NCBI GenBank assembly: GCA_963782965.1
Contig: CAWALV010000006.1
Coordinates: forward strand, 496,001 to 560,000
DNA from: CAWALV01 sp963782965
Lineage (GTDB): Bacteria; Actinomycetota; Actinomycetes; Acidothermales; Acidothermaceae
DNA length: 64,000 nucleotides
Direction: 5' to 3'
Positions 40,924 through 49,999 of this stretch are shown in pieces. The notes beneath the pieces are model-generated. The model saw only the letters and a program-made list of their open reading frames with translations, searched no databases and was not told the origin of the DNA. Made by a program: the position numbers and the translations under genes. Within the stretch, counting starts at the first letter, position 1, and every line of letters begins with the position of its first letter.

Positions 40924-41773
40924 ACCAGCCAGTGACCCCGACCGGCCGTTGCGCATCGCCGGACGACGACGGGCGGGCGAGTCGTTCACCGTCGACAGCG
41001 GTACGGCCGAGCTGGTGCGCGACACCGCCCGCCGTAACGCCTGGACGCTGTTCCTGGACGGCGTCGAGACCTCGCACGTCGACCTCGACGACCCGACTGC
41101 TCTCGAGTTCGAATACATACGCTGGATGGCCGACATCATCGACGGATTGGCACCTGCTGGTGATCCGCTCACGGTCGTGCACCTCGGCGGCGGGGCCGCG
41201 ACCCTGGCCCGCTACGTCGCGGCGACGAGGTCGGCCTCCCGGCAGGTGGTCTTCGAAATCGACGGTGCGCTGGTCGAACTCGTTCGCGAACGCCTTCCGC
41301 TGCCGAAGGCGCCGGGGCTGCGCATCAGGGTGGGCGACGCCCGGCGGGGGCTTCTCACCATGGCCGCCGCGGGTTGCGACATCGTCGTCCGCGACGTGTT
41401 CGCGGCCGGTGTTGCGCCCGGCACCGTGCGCACGGTGGAATTCGCTTCGCTGGTGAAGGAGACGTTGAGGTCGTCGGGCGTCTATCTCGTGAATGTGGCC
41501 GACCACGCACCCTTTCGTGAGCTGGGCCGCGATCTGGCCACCCTGCGCGAGGTGTTTCCCGAAATCGCGGTTGTCTCCGAACCCGCCGTACTGCGCGGCC
41601 GGCGGCGCGGCAACCTCGTCATCGCTGCCTCGGCGACTTCGCTGCCGGACGACGACGTCGCGCGGCGGGTGGCCGGAGGCGCCGTCCAGGGCCGGCTTCG
41701 CACCGGCGGTGAGGTGCGGGCGATGGCTCGCGGGCACCGCGCCCTGCACGACGACGACGTGCCCGCGCCGTGA
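40910..41773 (+). CDS. Spermidine synthase-like methyltransferase-fold protein
   Basis: A 287-residue Rossmann-fold protein of the polyamine aminopropyltransferase-like group. The nucleotide loop is TVVHLGGGAATLARYVAATR, the acidic residue is in VVFEIDGALVELVRERL, and the next are RIRVGDARRGLLTMA and IVVRDVFAAGVAPGTVRTVE. The active-site Asp that binds the amine is not obvious, so a true spermidine synthase is unlikely. TTG 40910 is chosen as the first start in frame; it overlaps the MarC end, and no ribosome site is clear. The C-terminal 30 residues are charged. Confidence 0.82.
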   Translation: MKPVEPASDPDRPLRIAGRRRAGESFTVDSGTAELVRDTARRNAWTLFLDGVETSHVDLDDPTALEFEYIRWMADIIDGLAPAGDPLTVVHLGGGAATLARYVAATRSASRQVVFEIDGALVELVRERLPLPKAPGLRIRVGDARRGLLTMAAAGCDIVVRDVFAAGVAPGTVRTVEFASLVKETLRSSGVYLVNVADHAPFRELGRDLATLREVFPEIAVVSEPAVLRGRRRGNLVIAASATSLPDDDVARRVAGGAVQGRLRTGGEVRAMARGHRALHDDDVPAP

Positions 41774-41831
41774 GGCGGCCCCTCAACCGGCGCCAACGGG
41801 CGGCGTCACTGCCGCCCGCGAGGATGCCCGC

Positions 41832-42668
41832 ATGAGCGATGCCGAGCTGCCGCTCGAGAACGTGCCCGTCCGGCTCTTCGCCTGCACGCCGAGCAGGCTG
41901 CTGAGCTGGGTCGATTGCCCGCGGCGCTACCGGATGACGTACCTCGACGTGCCCCGACCGGTCGCCGGCCCGCCGTGGGCGCACAACAGCGTCGGCGCCA
42001 GCATCCACGCCGCACTGGCGCGTTGGTGGGGCCTTCCGCTGCCTCGCCGCACGCCCGCCGCCGGCGGCGACCTCCTCGAGAGCGGGTGGTCGGCGGAGGG
42101 TTTCCGTGACGACGAACAGTCCCGGTCGTGGCGCCGGCACGCTCGAGGGCTGGTCGAGCGCTACCTCGGCGGCGTCGACCCCGAGGTCGAACCACTCGGG
42201 GTCGAACGGACCATGGCGGCTCGGACGCCCGCTCTCGCGCTGTCCGGCCGGGTCGACCGGCTCGACGACCGCGACGGCGCTCTCGTGGTCGTCGACTACA
42301 AGACCGGACGCCGACCGCTGAGCGTCGCCGACGTGCGAGGCTCGCTCGCGCTGGCGCTCTACGCGGTCGTGGCCACGCGGACTTTCCGCCGCCCCTGCGA
42401 TCGCGTGGAGCTGCACCACATCCCCACTGGCGAGGTGCACGCCTGGCAGTACACGCCGGAATCGATCGAACGCGCGGTCGCGCGGAGCGAGCAGATCGCC
42501 GCGGAGATCAGGTCGGCCACCGAGCTGGCGGCCGGCGATCCCGAGACCGATGCCTTTGCGCCACGGCCCGGCCCGGGTTGTGGCTGGTGCTCGCTGCGCG
42601 CGCACTGCCCCGCCGGCCAGGCCGCCGGGCCGGCCCACCAGTCGTGGGACGGCCTCGGCGAGCTGTGA
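41832..42668 (+). CDS. PD-(D/E)XK nuclease family protein (RecB-like)
   Basis: A 278-residue nuclease of the RecB/Cas4-like group. The active-site motif is SGRVDRLDDRDGALVVVDYK (Asp then D-Y-K), followed by TGRRPLSVADVRGSLALALY, the Q/Y motif helix. Cys residues at SWVDCPRRYRMTYLD and in the C-terminal PGCGWCSLRAHCPAG are spaced as in Fe-S nucleases (C, then CxxC and C). GASIHAALARWW is the helix before the core. Start ATG 41832 follows the preceding gene by 58 bases. It may act in DNA repair. No helicase partner is next to it. Confidence 0.9.
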   Translation: MSDAELPLENVPVRLFACTPSRLLSWVDCPRRYRMTYLDVPRPVAGPPWAHNSVGASIHAALARWWGLPLPRRTPAAGGDLLESGWSAEGFRDDEQSRSWRRHARGLVERYLGGVDPEVEPLGVERTMAARTPALALSGRVDRLDDRDGALVVVDYKTGRRPLSVADVRGSLALALYAVVATRTFRRPCDRVELHHIPTGEVHAWQYTPESIERAVARSEQIAAEIRSATELAAGDPETDAFAPRPGPGCGWCSLRAHCPAGQAAGPAHQSWDGLGEL

Positions 42669-42760
42669 TTCCCGCGGCGCGCCCGAACCGGGACTCAGGG
42701 TTGCGCGAGAAACGCCGATGGTGAACACGTCGCCTGCGGCCGATCACGCCGCGGGGTCAG

Positions 42761-42779
42761 ATTTGCAGGTGCCGCAAAT
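42761..42779. promoter_or_regulatory. Inverted repeat ahead of the chemotaxis operon
   Basis: ATTTGC (42761-42766) and GCAAAT (42774-42779) form a perfect 6-bp inverted repeat with a 7-base spacer, 44 bases before the cheA start. It is the only AT-containing patch in the intergenic region, so it is a candidate regulator site; alternatives cannot be excluded. Confidence 0.35.
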
Positions 42780-42823
42780 TGTCGGGCCGTGCGGGACGCC
42801 GCCGGGCCGCGCGAAGGAGTCCG

Positions 42824-45490
42824 ATGGACGAGTTCGACGAGATCGTGCGCGAGTTTCTCGTGGAGAGCTACGAAAACCTCGACCAGCTCGATCGCGACTT
42901 GGTTGCCCTCGAGCAGGAACCCGACTCCCGCGATCTCCTCCAGAGCATCTTCCGCACGATCCACACCATCAAGGGCACCAGCGGTTTCCTCGCGTTCGGC
43001 AAGCTCGAAGCGCTCACCCATGCCGGCGAAGGGCTGCTGGCGAAGCTGCGCGACGGCGGCTTGCCGCTGACCCAGGAGCGGGCGACCGGCTTGCTCGAAC
43101 TGGTCGACGCGGTGCGTGGCATCCTCGCCTCGATCGAGGCCGACGGCAGCGAGGGAACCCGCGAACACACCCGCCTGGTGACTCGGTTGACCACTCTGCA
43201 GATCGGCCCGCCACCCGGTTCAGCGCCAGGCTCCGCGTCCGGCGCCAAGCCGAGCGGCGCGGGGTCAGGCACGGGATCGCGGCGGGCCGCCGGGCTGCCT
43301 GCCGTCAAGCGATCGGGCGGTCGAGCGCAAGGCGACGGTTCGACGGCCGCCGCTTCGCAGGACGAGAAGCCCCCGGCACCCACAAACGGGAAGGCCGACC
43401 GCACCACCAAGGCGGGCGAGAAGTCGGCCGGCCGCGCGGTCGGGCAAGCAGGCGGGAAGGCCGGTCAGGAGACCGGCAACGGTGCAGCGGCGGACCGCGG
43501 GAGCGAGCGGGCGCAAGCCGCCCCCGCCGAAACGAACAGCGACGGCTCGAACGACGGTTCGTCGACCGGCAAGCCCGCGCCCCTGTTCGGTGAGCTCCTC
43601 AAGGAGCACTCCGACATCGACGACGACGACCTCGCTGTCGCACGCCTGGAGCAGGAACTCGGCGACCGGCGCCCGCTCGGGGAGATCCTCGTCGAGCACG
43701 GGCAGGTCACCCCGCAGCAGGTCCAGGAGGCGCTCGCGGCGCAGACCGAGGCGAAGGTAGCCGGCCCGGGCGCAGTCGCCGAGACCTCGCTTCGCGTCGA
43801 CGTTACGTTGCTCGACACCTTGATGCGGCTCGTCGGCGAGCTGGTCCTGACGCGCAACCAGGTCGTGGCGACGGCTGCCTCGCAGGGTGACCCCGCCATG
43901 ATGCGCTCGGCGCAGCGCCTGAACCTGCTGGTCACCGAACTGCAAGAAGGCGTCATGAAGACGCGCATGCAGCCGATCGACACCGTCTTTTCCAAGCTGC
44001 CGAGGATCGTGCGAGACCTCGGCGTGGCGTGCGGCAAGGAAGTTCGGCTAGAACTCGACGGCCGTGAGACCGAACTCGACAAGACGATCCTCGAGGCCAT
44101 CAAGGATCCGCTGATGCACGCCGTCCGCAATGCCGTCGACCACGGCATCGAGACCGCGGAGGAACGGGCGGCGGCCGGCAAGCCCGCCGAGGGTCTGCTC
44201 CGGCTGCGCGCGTTTCACGAGGGTGGTCAGGTCAACATCGAGATCAGCGACGACGGAGCCGGTATCGATCCGCAGAAGCTCGCGCTGAAGGCGTTGCAGA
44301 ACGGCCTCCTGACTGCCGAGCAGCTGAATGCGATGGGGCCGCGCGACCTGGTGAACCTCATCTTCATGCCGGGTTTTTCGACCGCCGACGAAGTCACGAA
44401 CGTGTCGGGTCGCGGCGTCGGCATGGACGTCGTCCGCACGAACATCGAACGCATCGGCGGCACTGTCGACGTCACGAGCGACAAGGGCAAAGGCACTAAG
44501 CTGCGGATCAAGATTCCGCTGACGCTGGCCATCATTCCCGCCCTCACCATCCAGTGCGCAGGCGACCGCTACGCGGTGCCGCAGGTGAGCCTCGAAGAGT
44601 TGCTGTGCTTGGAAGGCGAGCAGGCGCGTACCGGCGTCGAGTACCTCTCCGACGCACCCGTCTTCCGGTTGCGCGGCAACCTGCTGCCCCTGGTCTGGCT
44701 CGACCACGTGCTGGAGCTCACGCAAGCCCCGCACGTCGGCGACACGGTTTACATCCTCGTGCTACAGGCCGATGGTCGCCGGTTCGGGCTGGTCGTCGAT
44801 CGGGTGCTCAACACCGAGGAGATCGTCGTCAAGCCGCTGTCCCGACAGCTGAAGGGGATCGGCACCTATGCCGGCGCCACGATCCTCGGCGACGGACGAG
44901 TGGCGCTCATCCTCGACGTCCGATCGTTGGCACGGCGCGCCCGCGTCGTGAGCGAGACCGACAGCAGAGCCGACGCCGGCCGCGCGACGGTCACCGAGGC
45001 GGTCGCGGACGGTCCCGACCCGCTGCTCGTCGTTTCGGTCGGCGAGCGCCGGGTGGGCGTGCCGCTGGAGATGGTGACGCGCTTGGAAGAGGTCGACCAG
45101 CGCAAGGTCGAGCGGGTCGGCCATTCCGAGGTCGTGCAGTATCGCGGCCACTTGTTGCCGCTCGGCCGGCTCTGCGACCTGCTCGACGAGCCGAGCTCGA
45201 TCGGGCCCGACGATCCGCTGAAGGTCATCGTCTACACGCAGGGCGAACGCAGTGTCGGGCTGGTCGTCGATGCCGTGATCGACATCGGCGCCGAAGCTCC
45301 AGGGTCGCGCGGCGACCTGGTCGCGCCGGGTGTGCTCGGGGTCGCGGTGATCCAGGACAAGATCACTGAACTGCTTGACATGGAACAGGCCATCGTCGCC
45401 GCCGATCCGCGGTTCTTCGACGCTGTCGCGGCGAGTGGCGCCGCAGACGTCCCCGCGTACGGCGACACCTACGCCCGGATGGGATCGTGA
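42824..45490 (+). CDS. cheA: Chemotaxis histidine kinase CheA with extra CheW domain
   Basis: An 888-residue kinase, longer than usual (about 650-700). The HPt domain has the phosphorylated His47 in FRTIHTIKGTSGFLAFGKLE. A low-complexity linker (about 130-260) is followed by LGEILVEHGQVTPQQVQEAL (283-307). Then come the dimer domain (TLMRLVGELVLTRNQVVATA, VMKTRMQPIDTVFSKLPR), the N box HAVRNAVDHGIETAEERAAA, G1 ISDDGAGIDPQKL, F box VNLIFMPGFSTADEVTNVSG and G2 GRGVGMDVVRTNIE. Two CheW-like domains end it (about 565-700 and 729-870). ATG 42824 follows AAGGAG. Its stop overlaps the cheW GTG. Confidence 0.97.
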   Translation: MDEFDEIVREFLVESYENLDQLDRDLVALEQEPDSRDLLQSIFRTIHTIKGTSGFLAFGKLEALTHAGEGLLAKLRDGGLPLTQERATGLLELVDAVRGILASIEADGSEGTREHTRLVTRLTTLQIGPPPGSAPGSASGAKPSGAGSGTGSRRAAGLPAVKRSGGRAQGDGSTAAASQDEKPPAPTNGKADRTTKAGEKSAGRAVGQAGGKAGQETGNGAAADRGSERAQAAPAETNSDGSNDGSSTGKPAPLFGELLKEHSDIDDDDLAVARLEQELGDRRPLGEILVEHGQVTPQQVQEALAAQTEAKVAGPGAVAETSLRVDVTLLDTLMRLVGELVLTRNQVVATAASQGDPAMMRSAQRLNLLVTELQEGVMKTRMQPIDTVFSKLPRIVRDLGVACGKEVRLELDGRETELDKTILEAIKDPLMHAVRNAVDHGIETAEERAAAGKPAEGLLRLRAFHEGGQVNIEISDDGAGIDPQKLALKALQNGLLTAEQLNAMGPRDLVNLIFMPGFSTADEVTNVSGRGVGMDVVRTNIERIGGTVDVTSDKGKGTKLRIKIPLTLAIIPALTIQCAGDRYAVPQVSLEELLCLEGEQARTGVEYLSDAPVFRLRGNLLPLVWLDHVLELTQAPHVGDTVYILVLQADGRRFGLVVDRVLNTEEIVVKPLSRQLKGIGTYAGATILGDGRVALILDVRSLARRARVVSETDSRADAGRATVTEAVADGPDPLLVVSVGERRVGVPLEMVTRLEEVDQRKVERVGHSEVVQYRGHLLPLGRLCDLLDEPSSIGPDDPLKVIVYTQGERSVGLVVDAVIDIGAEAPGSRGDLVAPGVLGVAVIQDKITELLDMEQAIVAADPRFFDAVAASGAADVPAYGDTYARMGS

Positions 45491-45936
45491 GCACCGTGAC
45501 GACGGAGTCTCGCCAATACACCACGTTCTACGTCGGCAGCATGCTGTTCGGCGTCGAGGTCTACACGGTGCAAGAGGTGATCCGCTACCAGGACATGACC
45601 CCGGTGCCGCTCGCTGCCCGGGGCGCCGCCGGCCTCATCAACCTGCGAGGCGAGGTCGTCACAGCGGTCGACTTGCGCACCCGGCTCGGGCTGCCGCCGC
45701 TGCCGGACGGCCAGACGCCCATGAACGTGGTCGTGCGCGTCGACGACGAGGCGGTGAGCCTGCTCGTCGATTCGATCGGCGACGTCGCCGAGGTGTCGGC
45801 GGACCAGTTCGAAGAGCCGCCAGAGACGGTCACCGGCGTCGGGCGCCACCTCGTGCTCGGCGCGTACAAGCTCGAAGATCGGCTGCTGCTCATGCTCGAC
45901 GTCGAACGCGCCGTCGATCTCGGCGCAGCCGCCTGA
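45487..45936 (+). CDS. cheW: Chemotaxis coupling protein CheW
   Basis: A 149-residue single CheW domain: YTTFYVGSMLFGVEVYTVQE, VIRYQDMTPVPLAARGAAGL, INLRGEVVTAVDLRTRLGLP, and VVRVDDEAVSLLVDSIGDVA near the end. It links receptors to CheA in the signalling array. GTG 45487 overlaps the cheA stop as GTGA, so the two are made together. Length and motifs are normal for the family. Confidence 0.96.
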   Translation: MSTVTTESRQYTTFYVGSMLFGVEVYTVQEVIRYQDMTPVPLAARGAAGLINLRGEVVTAVDLRTRLGLPPLPDGQTPMNVVVRVDDEAVSLLVDSIGDVAEVSADQFEEPPETVTGVGRHLVLGAYKLEDRLLLMLDVERAVDLGAAA

Positions 45937-46100
45937 CAGGACCCCCGACAAAACCGCCCAAGTCACGGCGGTCGGCGCGAACGTCACGGCTCGCGTCGCC
46001 CGGTCGGCGCTGCCGCGTGCGGCGGCCGCGGTGGCACGATGAAGGTCCGGGCGGCCGGCGTCCGGTGCCCGCGTACTCGTCGTGACTCCCTGGGGGACGG

Positions 46101-46997
46101 ATGTACTCGCTGGTCAACGCCCCGACCGTCGGGTACGACCTGGCCCGAACCCCCACCGGTGCAGCCGTCGCCACGGTGCTGCTCGAGGCCCTCGCCGTCC
46201 AGCCGGGAACCGGCGTCACCCGCGACCTGTCGGCGTTCGACGCGAGTGGGATCGCCGATCCGCGGCGGGCGACAGCGTGGTTGGCGGTGTCCGCGCTGGC
46301 ACCGGCTCCGCGCCTGGACGAGACCCTGTCGGCCGTGCGGCAGGTGTTCGAGGACGCCGTTCGCGGCCTGCGCGACCCGGAGTCCGGCCTCGAACCGGGT
46401 GCCGCATTCCAGCCGGCGATGACCGGCTTGGTGGGTTCCTATTTCGGTGGCCTCGAAGACCTCTTGCATCTCGTGCAGATCGACATCCTCGATGAGAGCC
46501 CAAGTCACGTCGTCACCCTCGCCAGCGATGCGCTCGCGGCCGCCTACGCCGGACGCCGGCTGCCTGACGACGAGCGGCACTGCCTCGGTGCTCCGTGGAT
46601 CACGGCGACGCGTTCGTTGCCGCCGATCCCGGCCGACCTGGGTCCGTTCACCGAAGCGGTGCGGCGGGTCCTCGACCGGCTGCCGTTGCTGACCCTCGCC
46701 CAGGCCGAAGCGCTCATTGCCGCTGCGAAGACGGCCGAGACCGACTGGAGCCGGCGGATGCACGAAGCGGCGTGGGCTGCCTACCTCTCGGGTCGGCTAC
46801 GACCCACGGCGGCTGCGCAGTTCCAGGCGGTTCGGGGCCTGCGGGCCAGCGGCCTGACCGCCGACATCGCCGCCCGCGGGGTGTGGAACGTGGTGAGTGG
46901 GTGCTTGCAAGCCGTCGGGCTGCACGACCTGCTCGATGAAGTGACCTTCGGTCTGCTGGTCGCGCCGTGGGAGACCGTCATGGGCCTGCTCACCTAG
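46101..46997 (+). CDS. Unknown protein encoded inside the chemotaxis operon
   Basis: A 298-residue protein with no signal or clear membrane helix. It is mostly helical: TGAAVATVLLEALAVQPGTG, LDETLSAVRQVFEDAVRGLR, HVVTLASDALAAAYAGRRLP, FTEAVRRVLDRLPLLTLAQA and MHEAAWAAYLSGRLRPTAAA. It ends in LLDEVTFGLLVAPWETVMGLL. I recognise no family and it is not a receptor, CheD or CheC. ATG 46101 follows GGGGGACGG. It lies between cheW and cheB on the same strand, so it probably takes part in signalling or in the motility apparatus; this is inferred from position. Confidence 0.75.
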   Translation: MYSLVNAPTVGYDLARTPTGAAVATVLLEALAVQPGTGVTRDLSAFDASGIADPRRATAWLAVSALAPAPRLDETLSAVRQVFEDAVRGLRDPESGLEPGAAFQPAMTGLVGSYFGGLEDLLHLVQIDILDESPSHVVTLASDALAAAYAGRRLPDDERHCLGAPWITATRSLPPIPADLGPFTEAVRRVLDRLPLLTLAQAEALIAAAKTAETDWSRRMHEAAWAAYLSGRLRPTAAAQFQAVRGLRASGLTADIAARGVWNVVSGCLQAVGLHDLLDEVTFGLLVAPWETVMGLLT

Positions 46998-47121
46998 CGA
47001 GCTTTCGCGGGTTGGCGGCGTCGTGGCGCTCAGCCTTCGCCCAAATGTGCCGATGTGAAGATGCGCCCAGCGACCTGGGCAGGGCACGGCGAGCTGACGG
47101 CGCGGGCATGCGGGAGGTCTG

Positions 47122-48324
47122 GTGGCAGGCATCGGAGTGCTCGTCGTCGACGACTCCGTCGTCATCCGGCGCATGGTGGCCTCCGTGCTCGACGACGACC
47201 CCGAGATCGAAGTTCTCGGCACGGCCGCCAACGGCCAGATCGCGCTCGACAAGCTTCCGCAGCTGCGTCCCGACATCGTGATTCTCGACGTCGAGATGCC
47301 GGTGATGGACGGGCTCGCGACGCTCCGCGCGCTCCGGCCGGGGCACCCGCAACTTCCGGTCATCATGTTCAGCACCTTGACCGAGCGTGGCGCGATGGCC
47401 ACCCTCGACGCGCTCGCTGCCGGTGCCAGCGACTACGTCACCAAGCCGTCGCACGTCGGCAGCGTCAAGGCCTCCATGGATCGCGTGCGTGACGAGCTGA
47501 TCCCCAAGATCAAGGCTCTGGTCGGGGCGAGCCGGCAGCGCGGCGTCCCGGGTGCCCCGCCGCGCCGCCCGGCCGCGCCCGCCCTGCGCAAGCTGAATCC
47601 GGTCGAGGCCATCGTCATCGGCTGTTCCACCGGCGGCCCGGACGCGCTCGCGGTGATCGCCGCGGACCTGCCGGCCGACCTCGGCGTCCCGCTGATCATC
47701 GTGCAACACATGCCGCCGCTGTTCACCCGGCTGTTCGCCGAACGGCTCGACCGCAACTGCGCGTTGACGGTCGAGGAGGCCCACGACGGTCAGACGGTCG
47801 AGGCCGGCCGGATCGTGGTGGCAGCCGGGGACCGGCACATGGTGTTGCGGCGCAGCGGTACCAAGGTGGTCGTCCAGCTGACCCAAGAACCTCCCGAGAA
47901 CTACTGCCGACCCGCGGTGGACGTCACGTTCCGCTCGATGGCCTCGGTCTACGGCGGCGGTGTCCTCGCGTACGTGATGACCGGCATGGGCCGCGACGGC
48001 GCGAAGGGCTCTGAGCGAATCCACGCCGCCGGCGGCCGCATCATGGTGCAGGACGAGGAGAGCTCCGTCGTCTGGGGCATGCCCGGCGCCGTCGTAGCAA
48101 CCGGCATCCCCGTCACGGTCGTGCCGCTGAACAAGATCGCCGAATCGATGCGGCGCGCCGTCGGCATCACCCGGCGCGAGCCGCACCGGGTGTTGCCCGC
48201 CGCGCCACACGTCGCGCGGCCGGCGTCCGGCTACGCATCGGCGGGCTCCTACTATCCGGTGCCCCCGAGTTTCCTTCGTGCGTCGACTCCTGCCGACTAC
48301 CGCTTCGGTGGCGGTGGCGCGTGA
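47122..48324 (+). CDS. cheB: Chemotaxis methylesterase/glutamine deamidase CheB
   Basis: A 400-residue CheB. Receiver: VLVVDDSVVIRRMVASVLDD, phospho-acceptor in DIVILDVEMPVMDGLATLRA, SDYVTKPSHVG. Esterase: AIVIGCSTGGPDALAVIAAD (Ser of the triad), VPLIIVQHMPPLFTRLFAER (His) and VMTGMGRDGAKGSERIHAAG (Asp). It removes methyl groups from chemoreceptors when phosphorylated by CheA. The C-terminal 60 residues are an extra Pro/Tyr/Gly-rich tail. GTG 47122 follows GGGAGGTCTG. Its stop overlaps the cheR GTG. Confidence 0.97.
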   Translation: MAGIGVLVVDDSVVIRRMVASVLDDDPEIEVLGTAANGQIALDKLPQLRPDIVILDVEMPVMDGLATLRALRPGHPQLPVIMFSTLTERGAMATLDALAAGASDYVTKPSHVGSVKASMDRVRDELIPKIKALVGASRQRGVPGAPPRRPAAPALRKLNPVEAIVIGCSTGGPDALAVIAADLPADLGVPLIIVQHMPPLFTRLFAERLDRNCALTVEEAHDGQTVEAGRIVVAAGDRHMVLRRSGTKVVVQLTQEPPENYCRPAVDVTFRSMASVYGGGVLAYVMTGMGRDGAKGSERIHAAGGRIMVQDEESSVVWGMPGAVVATGIPVTVVPLNKIAESMRRAVGITRREPHRVLPAAPHVARPASGYASAGSYYPVPPSFLRASTPADYRFGGGGA

Positions 48325-49433
48325 CGATCCCCGCCACCGTCTTCAGCTACATCAGCGATTTGGTCAAGCAGGACACCGCCATCGTCCTTGGCCCCGGCAA
48401 GGAATATCTCGTCGAGAACCGGCTGCTGCCTCTCGCCCGCGAGGTCGGTTGCTCCGACGTCGTCGCTCTCATCGCCCGGCTGAACGGCGGTTCCGACGAT
48501 CGGTTGCGGCGTCAGATCGTCGAAGCGATGACGACGAACGAGACGTCGTTCTTTCGCGACCGCGACCCGTTCAACGCGCTGTCGCAGATCGTGCTCCCCG
48601 ACTTGTGCCGCAAGCGGACGGTGACTCACCGGCTGTCGATCTGGTCGGCGGCATGCTCCTCGGGGCAGGAGCCGTACAGCATCGCGATGAGCGTGCTGGA
48701 CCATCCCCTCATCACCTCGGACTGGACCGTCGACGTGCTGGCGACCGACATCAACGAGGAGATGATCGAACGGGCGCAGCGCGGACGCTTCTCCCAGCTC
48801 GAGGTGAACCGCGGACTGCCGGTGTCGATGCTGGTTCGCCACTTGGAGCGCTTCGAGACCGACTGGAAGGTCCTGCCGGCCGTTCGCAACATGGTGCGGT
48901 TCAAGAAGCTCAATCTCGACGAGGCGTTCGACCTGCCGCTGATGGACGTCGTGTTCTTGCGCAACGTGTTGATCTACTTCGACGCCACCACCAAGGCGGA
49001 AGTCCTCAAGCGGGTGCGCAAGGTGCTGCGCCCCGACGGGTACCTCTTCCTCGGCGGCTCGGAGAGCCCGCTCGGTCTCGACGACAGCTTCGAGCGGGTC
49101 GCGCTCGGCAACGCGACCGCGTACCGGCCGCGCGGCGCCGGCGTGCCGGACATCCCGACCGCCACCGCTCCGCCCGTGGCTGGCGGCGGAGTCTCCGGCC
49201 CACCCCGCGCACCGCTCGGCTCCGCGGGGTGGTCGCTACCGGCCGCCCCCCTCGCGGGAGCTTCGCGCCTTCCCCCTGCCCGTGCCGGCTCAGCGCAGTC
49301 GGTGGGGTACCCCGTCCAGAACGGGACCTCGGCGGCAGCCCCTGGACCGCCGGCGCGACCGCCCACCCCATCGCTTCCGTGGCCCTCTGGCGTCTTCCCG
49401 CCAGGCGGCACCGGCTCAATAAATCTGGAGTGA
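48321..49433 (+). CDS. cheR: Chemoreceptor methyltransferase CheR
   Basis: A 370-residue CheR. The N domain has NETSFFRDRDPFNALSQIVL. The SAM domain shows LSIWSAACSSGQEPYSIAMS, VDVLATDINEEMIERAQRGR, DVVFLRNVLIYFDATTKAEV and YLFLGGSESPLGLDDSFERV. It transfers methyl groups from SAM to receptor glutamates. The final 80-90 residues are Pro/Gly/Ala-rich, beyond the normal 280. They may link CheR to a receptor tail or carry a protein-binding peptide. GTG 48321 overlaps the cheB stop. Confidence 0.96.
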   Translation: MTIPATVFSYISDLVKQDTAIVLGPGKEYLVENRLLPLAREVGCSDVVALIARLNGGSDDRLRRQIVEAMTTNETSFFRDRDPFNALSQIVLPDLCRKRTVTHRLSIWSAACSSGQEPYSIAMSVLDHPLITSDWTVDVLATDINEEMIERAQRGRFSQLEVNRGLPVSMLVRHLERFETDWKVLPAVRNMVRFKKLNLDEAFDLPLMDVVFLRNVLIYFDATTKAEVLKRVRKVLRPDGYLFLGGSESPLGLDDSFERVALGNATAYRPRGAGVPDIPTATAPPVAGGGVSGPPRAPLGSAGWSLPAAPLAGASRLPPARAGSAQSVGYPVQNGTSAAAPGPPARPPTPSLPWPSGVFPPGGTGSINLE

Positions 49434-49578
49434 CGCCGATGAATACGCGTACGACTCTGGCCGGTGTGGGCCGCCCCACGAGGGACGACCCCGGCGGGCG
49501 GGGCGGGAGACGACCGAAGCTTCGGCCAACAGGCCGGACTCAGACGAGGGACGCAGCGACCGAGGGAGGTGCAATCCG

Positions 49579-49950
49579 ATGCTCGCGATGGTGATCGACG
49601 ACTCGAGCGCGATGCGCCTCATCCTGGGCCGCATCATGCGCGGGCTCGGCTTCGACGTGATCGAAGCACCGAACGGCGCGGAGGCCATCGCCCGGCTCGA
49701 CAGCGGCGCGATGCCGGAGATCGCTCTCGTCGACTGGAACATGCCGGTCATGGATGGCCTGGCGTTCGTCAACGCTGTTCGGAAGAAGGAACAGTGGCGC
49801 AACATCACGCTGATGATGGTCACGACGGAAAGCGAGCAGTCGCAGATCGTTCGCGCCCTGGCCGCAGGGGCACACGAGTACGTCATCAAACCGTTCACAC
49901 CTGACGCCATCGCCGACAAACTCGCCCTGCTCGGCGTCTTGTCGTACTAG
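49579..49950 (+). CDS. cheY: Response regulator CheY
   Basis: A 123-residue single-domain receiver: MLAMVIDDSSAMRLILGRIM, phospho-acceptor Asp in EIALVDWNMPVMDGLAFVNA, Thr in MMVTTESEQSQ and Lys in EYVIKPFTPD. CheA phosphorylates it and it acts on the motor switch. ATG 49579 follows GGGAGG. It is separated from cheR by 145 bases, which may hold a separate promoter. Confidence 0.95.
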   Translation: MLAMVIDDSSAMRLILGRIMRGLGFDVIEAPNGAEAIARLDSGAMPEIALVDWNMPVMDGLAFVNAVRKKEQWRNITLMMVTTESEQSQIVRALAAGAHEYVIKPFTPDAIADKLALLGVLSY

Positions 49951-49999
49951 CGACTTCCGACCGCGGTAATCGCACCCACCCAAGGAGCACGGAGCAGCC

